Shown here: in pieces, positions 1 through 7,835 of the stretch
Position numbering within the stretch: the first letter of the stretch is position 1
How the letters are laid out: each line of letters starts with the position of its first letter
NCBI GenBank assembly: GCA_015062715.1
Contig: SUUD01000032.1
Coordinates: forward strand, 1-12,448
DNA: 12,448 nt
Reading direction: 5' to 3'
DNA from: Olsenella sp.
Lineage (GTDB): Bacteria > Actinomycetota > Coriobacteriia > Coriobacteriales > Atopobiaceae
The notes under the pieces: generated by a model
Seen by the model: the letters and a program-made list of their open reading frames with translations, nothing else
Told to the model about the DNA's origin: nothing
Databases searched by the model: none
Made by a program: the position numbers and the translations under genes

Positions 1-1772
1 GGGGCGGGTGGATGCTGGTGCGGTGCTTCCCGCCCTCGGCCTCGGCCCAGATCCTCGAGAACGCCAACGGCGAGGGCATCAGGCTCATCGCCACCCTCGT
101 CGCCCTCTTCGCCGCCTACACGCTCTACCTCGCCATAAGCTTCCTTCTCGACCGCAGGCGCTCGAAGGAGGCCAACCGCATCGCCAACGACATCTCGCGC
201 GGTGTCTCGACCATGTTCGACGTCTTCGTCGAGCTCGACCTCGACCGGCTCTCCTACGAGTACGTCGGCGGGACGCCCAACTACGGGGGCATACCCGCGC
301 GCGGCGACATCGACACGCTCCGTCAGGCGGTCACGAGCTACATCCCCGACGAGGGTGAGCGCCAGGCAGCGTTCGAGGCATTCGGGCCGGAGGCGCTGCG
401 CCGCGCCCTCGCCGACACCGACCGCATCAGCATGCGCGTCCATGCCCCCTCCACCCTGGGCGAGTGGCAGACCTTCAACTTCGCCGTCATCGAGCGCGTG
501 GACGGCATGCCCACCCGCCTGCTGGTCGCCACCCAGGACACGACCGAGCTCCAGCGCAAGGAGCAGGAGGAGCAGCGGCGGCTCCAAGAGGCGCTCGACG
601 CCGCCGAGAAGGCCAGCCACGCCAAGACCGAGTTCCTCTTCAACATGAGCCACGACATCCGCACCCCCATGAACGCCATCATCGGCTACACGGAGCTCGC
701 GGAGGGCGAGGGCACGACCCCGGAGCAGATGCGCGACTACATCCACAAGATCGACTCGTCGAGCCGGCACCTGCTCGCCCTCATCAACGACATCCTCGAG
801 ATGAGCCGCATCGAGAGCGGCAAGATGACGCTGGACCCCGAGCCCTGCGACATCGCCCGCGTCGTCGACGAGGCCCGCACGCTGTTTACGTCGCAGATGC
901 AGGCCAAGGGCATAGACTTCATGGCCGACACCAGCTCCTCGGTTACCGACCGCTGGGTGCTCTGCGACAAGAACCGCCTCAACCGCGTCCTGCTCAACCT
1001 CCTTAGCAACGCCTACAAGTTCACACCCGAGGGAGGCTCCGTCGCCGTCGAACTCGTCCAGGAGGGCTCGGCAGACGGGGTCGCCTCCTTCGCGCTGCAC
1101 GTCCGCGACACCGGCATCGGCATGAGCCCCGAGTTCGCCGGGCGGCTCTTCTCCCCCTTCGAGCGCGAGCGCACCTCCACGGTGAGCGGCATCCAGGGCA
1201 CGGGCCTGGGCCTCTCCATCACCAAGAGCATCGTCGACCTCATGGGCGGGACCATCGAGGTCGCCACCGAGCAGGGCGCCGGCACCGAGTTCGTCGTGCG
1301 GACGAGCTTCCCCATCGTGGAGCCTCCCGAACAGCAGGCCCAGGACGAGCCACGGGAGGTCGTCCCCGCAAACTTTGAGGGCATGCGCCTGCTGCTCGTC
1401 GAGGACAACCCCGTCAACCGCGAGATCGCGACGCTCATCCTCTCGTCCTTTGGCTTCGAGCTGGAGCACGCCGAGAACGGCCAGGTGGCGCTCGACAAGG
1501 TCGCCACCTCGGAGCCCGGGCACTACGACGCCGTCCTCATGGACATCCAGATGCCCGTCATGGACGGCTACGCGGCCACGCGCGCCATCCGCGCCCTCGA
1601 CGACGAGATCCTCGCGAACGTCCCCATCGTCGCCATGACGGCCAACGCCTTCGCCGAGGACATACAGGCTGCGCATTCCGCAGGTATGGACGGGCACATC
1701 GCGAAGCCCCTCGAGATTGATAAGATGACCGCGACGCTTTCCGAGGTCCTGCACTACCGGAGGCACCGCTAG
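1..1772 (+). CDS. Hybrid sensor histidine kinase with receiver domain, 5' end outside window
   Basis: Membrane hybrid kinase that should autophosphorylate on His and pass the phosphate to its own receiver Asp. The frame (codons from base 3) is open to the window edge, and the residues just before the first ATG (base 12) read like the end of an extracytoplasmic Cache-type domain (GWMLVRCFP), so the true start is upstream. Numbering from that ATG: transmembrane helix about 24-46; PAS-like region about 60-178; coiled linker 179-205; H-box with H214 (NMSHDIRTP); N-box N333; G1 DTGIG at 366-370; G2 GTGLG at 396-400; receiver from about 457 with acidic pocket E464/D465, phospho-acceptor D511 (LMDIQMP), T543 and K565. 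No output domain follows. The next gene starts 31 nt downstream behind its own ribosome site, so co-transcription is likely. The signal sensed cannot be told. Family call secure; start unknown. Confidence 0.93.
   Translation, partial: GGWMLVRCFPPSASAQILENANGEGIRLIATLVALFAAYTLYLAISFLLDRRRSKEANRIANDISRGVSTMFDVFVELDLDRLSYEYVGGTPNYGGIPARGDIDTLRQAVTSYIPDEGERQAAFEAFGPEALRRALADTDRISMRVHAPSTLGEWQTFNFAVIERVDGMPTRLLVATQDTTELQRKEQEEQRRLQEALDAAEKASHAKTEFLFNMSHDIRTPMNAIIGYTELAEGEGTTPEQMRDYIHKIDSSSRHLLALINDILEMSRIESGKMTLDPEPCDIARVVDEARTLFTSQMQAKGIDFMADTSSSVTDRWVLCDKNRLNRVLLNLLSNAYKFTPEGGSVAVELVQEGSADGVASFALHVRDTGIGMSPEFAGRLFSPFERERTSTVSGIQGTGLGLSITKSIVDLMGGTIEVATEQGAGTEFVVRTSFPIVEPPEQQAQDEPREVVPANFEGMRLLLVEDNPVNREIATLILSSFGFELEHAENGQVALDKVATSEPGHYDAVLMDIQMPVMDGYAATRAIRALDDEILANVPIVAMTANAFAEDIQAAHSAGMDGHIAKPLEIDKMTATLSEVLHYRRHR
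1107..1263 (+). repeat. Near-identical kinase ATPase segment, copy 1 (copy 2 at 3955-4111)
   Basis: The DNA covering the DTGIG through GTGLG motifs of the first kinase matches 3955-4111 of the permease-kinase with about four mismatches in 157 bases by eye, including at synonymous sites. A second shared block, 631-686 and 3482-3537 (H-box), is identical over 56 bases. The regions between these blocks diverge clearly, so the pattern is patchy. Confidence 0.85.
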
Positions 1773-1803
1773 GAAGGCAGACGCACCGCACAGGAGGAGC
1801 CCC

Positions 1804-4614
1804 ATGCTGGAGAAGGGTAGGGACAGGGTCCACCAGGAGCCGTTCGAGGGCGGCATGGACCGCTACCTCTCCCCCACCGACGTGTGGGCCATCGCCTTTG
1901 GCTGCATCATCGGCTGGGGCGCCTTCGTCATGCCCGGCACCACGTTCCTGCCCGTCGCGGGCCCCGGCGGCACCATGATCGCCATGGCCGCGAGCGCCGC
2001 CATCATGCTCGTCATTGGACACAACTACGCCTACCTCATGAACCGCCACCCCGGCACGGGCGGCGTCTACAGCTACACCAAGGAGGCCTTCGGCCGCGAC
2101 CACGCCTTCCTGTGCTCGTGGTTCCTCAGCCTCTCGTACATCTCGATCGTCTTCCTCAACGCCACGGCGCTCTTCGTGGTGAGCCGCACCCTCCTGGGCA
2201 GCCTCCTGCAGGTGGGTGTCCACTACCAGGTCGCCGGCTACGACGTCTACCTCACCGAGGTCGCCCTTTCGGCCACGGCGCTGGTCGTCATCGGCTTTCT
2301 GCTCATCAACGAGAAGCCCCTGGTCCAGCGCCTCCAGACGGTGCTGGCCGTCACCCTCTTGCTGGGGTCGTTGGCACTTGCGGCCGTGTGCCTGCCCCAG
2401 ATCCACGACGCGCGCGCCTTCCTCTCGTTTGGCATTGGCGACGAGAGCCCCGTGCCCGTCATCATGGTCATCGTCCTGCTCTCGCCCTGGGCCTTCGTGG
2501 GCTTCGACGTCATCTCGCTCGAAACGGCCCACTTCGACTTCCCGGTGCGCAGGTCGGGCAGGATCATCGCCCTCTCCATCCTGTGCGGCGGCATCGTCTA
2601 CGTCGTCATGTCGCTCATCAGCGTCACCGCCGTGCCGGACGGCTACGCGTCCTGGCAGGCCTACATCGCCGGCCTCGACGACCTCTCGGGCATCGCGACC
2701 GTCCCCACCTTCTATGCCGCCTGGGAGATCATGGGCACCCCGGGCGTCGCGGTGATGGGGGTCACGGCGCTCGCCGCCATCCTCACCGGCATCATCGGCG
2801 CCTACCGCGCCACCACGCGCGTCCTGTCCACCATGGCCGAGGACGGCATCGTGCCCACGACCTTCTCGAGCACGTCGTTCTGCATCGCGTTCATCATGGT
2901 CATCTCGGTCACGGTCTCGTTCTTGGGCCGCAACGCCCTCGAGTGGTTCGTCGAGCTCACGACCTTTGGTGCCATCGTGGGCTTTGGCTACACCTCGGTC
3001 TCGGCGCTCCGGTTCGCCCTGCTCGAGGACAACGCCGGCGTCAAGATCACCGGCATCGTGGGCTCCGCCATCACGCTGGCCTTCGCCGTCGTCCAGATGA
3101 TCCCGCGCATCACCGCGTTCGAGACCATGGGGGCCGAGTCCTTCCTCATGCTCGCCCTGTGGTGCCTTCTGGGCTTCGTCTTCTACTGGAAGACGATGAG
3201 CCAGACCTCGCTGGCCGAGCACACCGGCTACTTCACGTCGAGCACCGTGCTGTTCTCGCTCCTGCTGTACTCGGTGCTCATGTGGTACGTCCTCTCGCTG
3301 CTCCAGAACGTCGACGACCCCGCCTACCACGCGGTCATCATCCGCGACAGCACGGTGCTGGTCGCGCTGGTGTTCACCGGGCTGGTCGTGATGCTCTACG
3401 TGCAGAACATGCTGCGCAGGCGGCAGGAGGTCCTCGAGCGCGAGATGATCCACGCCGAGGAGGGCTCGCGCGCCAAGAGCCAGTTCCTCTTCAACATGAG
3501 CCACGACATCCGCACCCCCATGAACGCCATCATCGGCCTCACGGCCCTCGCGCGGGGGCCCGAGGTCTCCGCCCAGGAGAAGGACGCGTACCTGGCGCGG
3601 ATCGAGGGCTCGGGCCAGCAGCTGCTCGAGATCATCAACGACGTGCTCGACATGAGCCGCATCGAGAGCGGCAAGATGGAGCTGTTCCCCGAGCCCTGCG
3701 ACCTCAAGGCGGTGCTCGACGGCACGAGGGACCTCTTCCAGATCCAGATGGAGGACAAGGGCCTCTCCTACGTCGTCGACGCCACGGACCTGACCGACCC
3801 CTGGGTCCTGTGCGACCGCGGCAGGCTCAACCGGATCCTCCTCAACCTGGTGAGCAACGCCTACAAGTTCACGCCCGCGGGCGGCACGGTCTGCGTGCGG
3901 CTCTGGCAGGAGGGCACGGACACCGGCCAGGGCCGCTACGTGCTGCAGGTTGCGGACACCGGCATCGGCATGAGCCCCGAGTTCGCCGAGCGGCTCTTCT
4001 CGCCCTTCGAGCGCGAGCGCACCTCCACCGTGAGCGGCATCCAGGGCACGGGCCTGGGCCTCTCCATCACCAAGAGCATCGTCGACCTCATGGGCGGGGC
4101 CATCGAGGTCGAGACGGCCCCCGGCGAGGGAAGCACGTTCACCATCCGCCTCTCGCTGCCCGTCATCCAGGCGCCAGGGGACGACGAGGCGCCCCACGCG
4201 CAGGGCGACATCTCGGGGCTGCGCCTGCTGCTCGTCGAGGACATCGCGGTCAACCGCGAGATCGCCCAGCTCATCCTCGAGCAGCAGGGGTGCGTGGTCG
4301 ACTGCGCCGAGAACGGCCAGGTGGCCCTCGACATGGTCCGCACGGCAGACCCCGGCACCTACGACGCCATCCTCATGGACATCCAGATGCCCGTCATGGA
4401 CGGCCACGAGGCCACCCGCCGGATTCGGGCGCTGGACGAGCCGGGCCGCTCTGGCGTCCCCATCATCGCCATGACGGCCAACGCCTTCAAAGAGGACGAG
4501 CAGGCCGCGCTCGCGGCAGGCATGCAGGCGCACATCGCAAAGCCCCTGGAAGTTGAGGGCATGATTGCTACGATAGAAGAGGTAACCGCAACGCGAGGAG
4601 GACACGCATCATGA
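1804..4614 (+). CDS. APC-permease-like transporter domain fused to histidine kinase and receiver (936 aa)
   Basis: One uninterrupted frame joins a transporter-like membrane domain to a complete hybrid kinase. Residues about 25-465 resemble APC-superfamily amino-acid permeases: the first helix carries the glycine-rich break (GCIIGWGAFVMPG, 33-45), followed by many hydrophobic helices and a YRATTRVLSTMAEDG loop (334-348) typical of the family. Two more hydrophobic segments (about 479-500 and 514-535) lead to a coiled linker. The kinase has H567 (NMSHDIRTP), N685, DTGIG 718-722 and GTGLG 748-752. The receiver has E812/D813, phospho-acceptor D859, T891 and K913. AGGAGG at 1792-1797 sits 6 nt before the ATG and fixes the start. 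The stop overlaps the Hpt start by 4 nt. Architecturally it recalls CbrA, where an SLC5 transporter is fused to a kinase, but the transporter family differs. Likely senses or transports an amino acid or amine; ligand unknown. Confidence 0.92.
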   Translation: MLEKGRDRVHQEPFEGGMDRYLSPTDVWAIAFGCIIGWGAFVMPGTTFLPVAGPGGTMIAMAASAAIMLVIGHNYAYLMNRHPGTGGVYSYTKEAFGRDHAFLCSWFLSLSYISIVFLNATALFVVSRTLLGSLLQVGVHYQVAGYDVYLTEVALSATALVVIGFLLINEKPLVQRLQTVLAVTLLLGSLALAAVCLPQIHDARAFLSFGIGDESPVPVIMVIVLLSPWAFVGFDVISLETAHFDFPVRRSGRIIALSILCGGIVYVVMSLISVTAVPDGYASWQAYIAGLDDLSGIATVPTFYAAWEIMGTPGVAVMGVTALAAILTGIIGAYRATTRVLSTMAEDGIVPTTFSSTSFCIAFIMVISVTVSFLGRNALEWFVELTTFGAIVGFGYTSVSALRFALLEDNAGVKITGIVGSAITLAFAVVQMIPRITAFETMGAESFLMLALWCLLGFVFYWKTMSQTSLAEHTGYFTSSTVLFSLLLYSVLMWYVLSLLQNVDDPAYHAVIIRDSTVLVALVFTGLVVMLYVQNMLRRRQEVLEREMIHAEEGSRAKSQFLFNMSHDIRTPMNAIIGLTALARGPEVSAQEKDAYLARIEGSGQQLLEIINDVLDMSRIESGKMELFPEPCDLKAVLDGTRDLFQIQMEDKGLSYVVDATDLTDPWVLCDRGRLNRILLNLVSNAYKFTPAGGTVCVRLWQEGTDTGQGRYVLQVADTGIGMSPEFAERLFSPFERERTSTVSGIQGTGLGLSITKSIVDLMGGAIEVETAPGEGSTFTIRLSLPVIQAPGDDEAPHAQGDISGLRLLLVEDIAVNREIAQLILEQQGCVVDCAENGQVALDMVRTADPGTYDAILMDIQMPVMDGHEATRRIRALDEPGRSGVPIIAMTANAFKEDEQAALAAGMQAHIAKPLEVEGMIATIEEVTATRGGHAS
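3955..4111 (+). repeat. Near-identical kinase ATPase segment, copy 2 (copy 1 at 1107-1263)
   Basis: Partner of the block in the upstream kinase. Another block at 4360-4404 (around the receiver phospho-acceptor) matches 1524-1568 with one mismatch. The shared blocks could support recombination between the two genes. Confidence 0.85.
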
Positions 4615-4946
4615 CGCTTGACGACCTGAGGGCCTATGGGGCCGACGTAGACGAGGGCCTGGGCCGCTGCATGGGTAACGAGGGTATCTACCTGCGGCTC
4701 GTTGGCACGCTCAAGGACGAGGCCGGCTTCGGCCGACTGAGCGACGCCATCGCCGCGGGCGACCTCGACACGGCGTTCGAGGCGGCCCATGCCCTCAAGG
4801 GCGTGCTGGGCAACCTCTCCCTCACCCCGCTCTACGAGCCCATGTGCGAGATAACCGAGCTGCTGCGCGCCCGCACGCAGACCGACTACGCGCCGCTGCT
4901 GGCCACCATCGCCGAGCGGCGCGACGGCCTCGTCTCCCTGCTCTAA
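4611..4946 (+). CDS. Stand-alone histidine phosphotransfer (Hpt) domain protein
   Basis: Small 111-residue helical protein with the Hpt signature AAHALKG at 58-64; H60 is the expected phospho-accepting histidine. In multistep relays an Hpt protein takes phosphate from a hybrid-kinase receiver and hands it to the receiver of a response regulator. Its ATG overlaps the stop of the permease-kinase as ATGA, and AGGAGG at 4596-4601 lies 9 nt upstream inside the preceding gene, so translation is probably coupled and the protein probably serves one or both neighbouring kinases. The length is normal for a single Hpt domain and there is no membrane segment, so it should be cytoplasmic. The response regulator it would feed is not in the window. 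Partner assignment is inference from position. Confidence 0.9.
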   Translation: MTLDDLRAYGADVDEGLGRCMGNEGIYLRLVGTLKDEAGFGRLSDAIAAGDLDTAFEAAHALKGVLGNLSLTPLYEPMCEITELLRARTQTDYAPLLATIAERRDGLVSLL

Positions 4947-4948
4947 AA

Positions 4949-4979
4949 CTGGGACAAGGGGACAGGTCATTTGTCCCAG
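4949..4979. repeat. Hairpin between convergent genes, related to the GGGACA repeat family
   Basis: CTGGGACAA (4949-4957) and TTGTCCCAG (4971-4979) form a perfect 9-bp stem with a 13-nt loop. It lies 2 nt after the Hpt stop and directly against the stop of the opposing tannase remnant, so it could end transcription from both sides. There is no clear U-tract. The termini match the 30-bp repeat units further right, but the CGGAGGA/TCCTCCG core is missing. Confidence 0.65.
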
Positions 4980-5756
4980 CTAGTGGTCGAGCGTCTCCTT
5001 GTAGCTCGAGGCCTTGGCGGGGTTGCCGCCCACGTAGCGCGGATACCACGGGAAGGGACAGAGCAGGTACTCGCGGTCCTCGCGGTCATAGCGCCGCTCG
5101 TGGGCGACGATGCTCTCGGGCCGCTCCCCCTCGCACACCCAGGCGTCGAGGGTGCCCAGCAGATCCGCGCCCATGTCGACGAGGCCAATGCTGTGGCCAA
5201 AGCCCGGCACGAGGTACAGGCGGCAGAAGCCCTGGGTCTCCTCACGGTCGTAGCGGTCGCACAGGGCCTCGTAGTACTGGACGGTCGAGTTCACCGAGAT
5301 GAGCTGGTCATAGGTACCGTGGTACATGAGGGCCTTGCCCCCGTTGTCAATAAAGGCATCCCAGCAGGTCGAGTCCGCGTCGAGCAGGTCGGAGGCGCGG
5401 CGCAGCTCCGGCACGTGCTCCTCGGGATCGAAGCCACGCACGTCAAAGCCGGCGTCGCGCATGACCATACGCGATATGACCGCCTCGCCAAAGCCCGCGG
5501 CATCGCTGTCGCGCGCGCCCGGGGCGCTCGAGAGCCCGTTGAGGACGAAGAGGTCCTCGTCGTCGCGCAACGGCTCGCCCTGGAACACGGCATAGCCCGG
5601 ATACTCCTCGAACTCATCGTTGCCAAGGAACGAGATGTCCATGGAGGCTGCCGCCTCGTCAACCAACCGCAGCTGGGAGGGCGTGAGCGTCTGCATGAGC
5701 GTGGCGCGCAGGACCGGGTTCCTGCGGCCGGCGGCGTAGAAGTTGGAGATGACGCC
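4980..5756 (-). pseudogene. 3' remnant of a tannase/feruloyl esterase family gene
   Basis: The readable product matches the C-terminal half of the tannase family (alpha/beta hydrolases that cleave esters of gallic or hydroxycinnamic acids). Numbering from the ATG at 5696 (238 aa): charge-relay Asp in LMYHGTYDQLI (D130), catalytic His in LVPGFGHSIG (H168), a LDAWVCEGERPESIVA stretch, and the family-like ending LCPFPWYPRY. Family members usually exceed 450 residues. The half with the nucleophile Ser and the secretion signal is absent. Homology-like sequence continues upstream of that ATG (VISNFYAAG) to about 5750, then the frame soon meets a stop (5787-5789), so the ATG is probably not a true start. 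No good ribosome site was seen. The upstream break coincides with the neighbouring GDSL remnant. Almost certainly inactive as a hydrolase. Family call fairly sure; the exact break point is uncertain. Confidence 0.78.
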
Positions 5757-5998
5757 TCGGCTTTGACCATTGGACCTTCCCCGAGCTCAACCAGGCGGAG
5801 GTCTCCCTCAAGGTGTACGACGAGGCAATCAGGGAGGCCGCTGCCGACCAAGGGGCCCTCGTGGTGGACCTGGCACGCTGCGGCGAGACCTACGAGACCC
5901 TCGACGGGGTGCACCCCACCGTGCACGGCCATGCCAAGCTGGCCGAGCAGTGGCTGCGCGGCCTGCGTGCGCTGGGCATTGCCGAGAGCGTCGCCTAG
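5753..5998 (+). pseudogene. 3' remnant of a GDSL/SGNH-type hydrolase gene
   Basis: Translation from just after an in-frame stop (5750-5752) gives about 81 residues beginning RLGFDHWTFPELN and containing DGVHPTVHGH, the C-terminal SGNH block that supplies the catalytic Asp and His, followed by a helix (LAEQWLRGL) usual at the end of these esterases/lipases. Typical members have about 200 residues or more. The GDS serine block and the Gly and Asn blocks are missing. A GTG at 5813 could serve as a start but would give only 61 residues and has no convincing ribosome site. It ends 64 nt before the phosphopantetheinyl transferase. Most likely a decayed fragment; family identity rests on one short motif block. 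Confidence 0.68.
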
Positions 5999-6062
5999 GC
6001 CAAGGCAACACGGCCATCGCCCCTCTGCTATCGTTGGCACGTAAGATCGCGAGAGGAGCCCC

Positions 6063-6734
6063 ATGTCCCAGACTCCCACACAGCTGCTCGAGCTGGCATG
6101 CGCCGGCCATGGCGTGCGTGCGTGCCGCGTGCTCGTCGAGAACGGGTTTCGCGACGGCGACAGCGTGAACGCGCTGGCAGGCAACGCCTTTGTGATTGGT
6201 CATGACGAGCGTCTGGCACCGGTCCCGCTGGGACGCGACGGAGAACGGCGCGACCTGCTCATAAGCATCACGGACGAGGGGCCAGTGCGCATGCTGGCCT
6301 GGGCTCAGGTTGACGCAGGCTCCAACGTGGCCGGCATTGGCATCGACCTGTGCTCGACGGCGGACTTTGGACAGGACGAGACCGGCGAGCACTTTGCCCG
6401 CCTGCTCTTCACGGACGGCGAGAAGGAGCTTCTCGAGCAGATGGAGGGACCGGCGCCCCGGCGGCGCGCCATGGCGTTCTCGGCCAAGGAGGCCTCCTTC
6501 AAGGCGACCGCCGCATCGCTGCGCAGATGGTACGAGGGACACGACGAGGAGCTCTTCTTCGAGGCGATGGACTTCGAGCTCTGCGAGGGCAACGTCACTC
6601 GGGGCACGGCGCGCAAGCGCCACCCCGAGCGTGCCCAGCGCGCATGCGAGAGGATGGGCATCGGCCTCATCGAGGTCTCGTTCATGGACTACGAGGACAT
6701 GGTCCTGTGCGTGGCGGTTGCGCTCAGGGCATAA
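6063..6734 (+). CDS. 4'-phosphopantetheinyl transferase superfamily protein
   Basis: Predicted to move the phosphopantetheine arm of coenzyme A onto a serine of a carrier protein. The 223-residue product has the Mg-binding motif GIGIDL (91-96, D95), an LFTDGEKELL stretch (115-124) and FSAKEASFKA (139-148, K142/E143), the standard AcpS/Sfp signature. It is longer than AcpS (about 120 aa) and near Sfp length, with about 85 residues before the first motif. GAGAGGAG at 6051-6058 supports the ATG at 6063. No polyketide, peptide-synthetase or fatty-acid gene is nearby, so its carrier-protein partner is unknown; it could be the cell's only holo-ACP synthase or a secondary enzyme. The gene looks intact, unlike its neighbours on both sides. 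Family call strong, target unknown. Confidence 0.85.
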   Translation: MSQTPTQLLELACAGHGVRACRVLVENGFRDGDSVNALAGNAFVIGHDERLAPVPLGRDGERRDLLISITDEGPVRMLAWAQVDAGSNVAGIGIDLCSTADFGQDETGEHFARLLFTDGEKELLEQMEGPAPRRRAMAFSAKEASFKATAASLRRWYEGHDEELFFEAMDFELCEGNVTRGTARKRHPERAQRACERMGIGLIEVSFMDYEDMVLCVAVALRA

Positions 6735-6735
6735 C

Positions 6736-6832
6736 GTGGGACACTTAGCCCGGAGGATTTGTCCCACTTTGGGACACTTTGCACGGAGGATTTGTCCCAC
6801 TTTGGGACAGACGGGACGGAGGATTCGTCCCA
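6736..6832. repeat. Repeat cluster A: three about-30-bp palindromic units
   Basis: Units at 6737-6766, 6770-6799 and 6803-6832, separated by CTT each time (period 33). Each begins TGGGACA and ends (T/C)GTCCCA, so each can fold into a hairpin, with a CGGAGGAT core. The cluster fills the gap between the phosphopantetheinyl transferase stop (6732-6734) and the ROK ribosome site, and could attenuate read-through or protect the upstream mRNA 3' end. The third unit differs most from the others in its loop half. Confidence 0.9.
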
Positions 6833-6844
6833 GAGAGGCGGGCC

Positions 6845-7736
6845 ATGTCGTACCTAGGCATTGACATAGGCGGCACCAACACCAAGGCGGTGCTGCTCGA
6901 CGCCGATGGCGCGGTGCTTGACAGCTCGGGGGGTGCCCACCCGGCCCGATGGGTCGCTCGCCTCGATTGCCGCTGCTATCGAGGCGGCTGCGCATGGCAT
7001 GCTCGGGGACGTCGAGGGGGCCTGCCTCGCCCTTCCGGGAATCGTCGACGACGAATCTGGCCAGGCGGTCTTCGTGCCCAACCTTGGCTGGTTCGAGCCG
7101 GTCGACGTGGCGGCAGCCGTGGAGAACCTGCTGGGCTGCAGGCCCGCGCTTGCCAATGACGCCGTGTGCGCCACCGTGGGCGAGGCGCACTTTGGCGCAG
7201 GACGCGGGCTCTTTAGCTTCCTCATGCTCACCCTGGGCACTGCTGTGGGCGCCGCGATGGTCGTGGACGGCAGGCCGCTCGATGCCTACGGCCGCTATGG
7301 CGGAGAGTTGGGGCACATTCCGCTGGTACATGGGGGGCTCCCCAGTTCCTGCGGCATCGACGGCTGCCTCCAGCAGTACGGGAGCGCCACGGCACTGATG
7401 CGCCTGGCCACAGAGGCCGGGCTCGAGGTTGGGGTCGCGAGCGACGTCTTCGCACTTTCGGAGGCCGGTGACGAGCGCGCTGCGGCCGTTGCCGACGAGT
7501 TCTGCGGCTACGTGGCAGAGGGTACGGCGGGCCTCACCAACATCTTCAGGCCCGAAGCCGTGATCCTGGCAGGCGGGGCCGCCCGTGCCGGAGAGACGCT
7601 CCGCGCGCTCGTTGAGGAGAAGCTGCACGCCCGCACCTACGCAAGCGCCATCCTCGGCGCACCGCGCGTCCTGCTTGCCGAGGAGCCCGCCGGCGCCGGC
7701 GCGCTCGGCGCGGCCGCAATCGCCCGCGCGGGCTGA
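6845..7736 (+). pseudogene. ROK-family sugar kinase (glucokinase-like), frameshifted
   Basis: ROK proteins phosphorylate glucose, N-acetyl sugars or similar; ROK repressors also carry a DNA-binding domain, absent here. The reading frame from ATG 6845 (AGAGAGG at 6832-6838) gives MSYLGIDIGGTNTK, the ATP phosphate-binding motif. The rest of the protein continues in the next frame from about 6930: LPGIVDDE, catalytic Asp in ANDA (codon at 7158), LTLGTAVGAAMV, and GELGH with the zinc-binding His at 7314. A run of six G at 6928-6933 marks the switch; with five G the gene reads through as about 296 residues, a normal ROK length. The zinc site looks altered: PSSCGIDGC has Ser where the first Cys of CxCGxxGC is expected. 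Either a real frameshift, a slippage site or a sequencing error. It converges on the M24 gene. Confidence 0.85.
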
Positions 7737-7740
7737 TTGA

Positions 7741-7835
7741 GTGGGACACTAGCCCGGAGGATTCGTCCCAAAGTGGGACGAATCCTCCGGGCTAGTGTCC
7801 CACTCTGGGACGAATCCTCCGGGCTAGTGTCCCAC
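7741..7835. repeat. Repeat cluster B: perfect 30-bp inverted pair plus a third unit
   Basis: 7741-7770 and 7774-7803 are exact reverse complements with a 3-nt AAG spacer, giving a potential 30-bp perfect stem. 7806-7835 is an exact direct copy of 7774-7803 after a 2-nt spacer. The cluster sits between the convergent ROK and M24 genes, where it could terminate both. The M24 stop codon and its last three codons lie inside the third unit. Confidence 0.93.

Noticed and set aside
1558..4605. 1015-codon open frame on the minus strand opposite the permease-kinase
   Set aside because: It is a by-product of GC-rich codon use: composition is repetitive (Arg, Gly, Asp, Glu, His), no family motif is seen, and the plus strand encodes a clearly recognisable protein throughout.
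5813..5998. Independent 61-residue gene starting at GTG 5813
   Set aside because: The SGNH-like sequence continues upstream of this GTG to about 5756 and there is no good ribosome site, so it is better read as the end of a truncated hydrolase gene.
5829..7628. 599-codon minus-strand frame across the transferase and ROK genes
   Set aside because: It runs antisense to two recognisable genes and through repeat cluster A, where it only translates the palindromes (VCPKVGQILRAKCP repeats).
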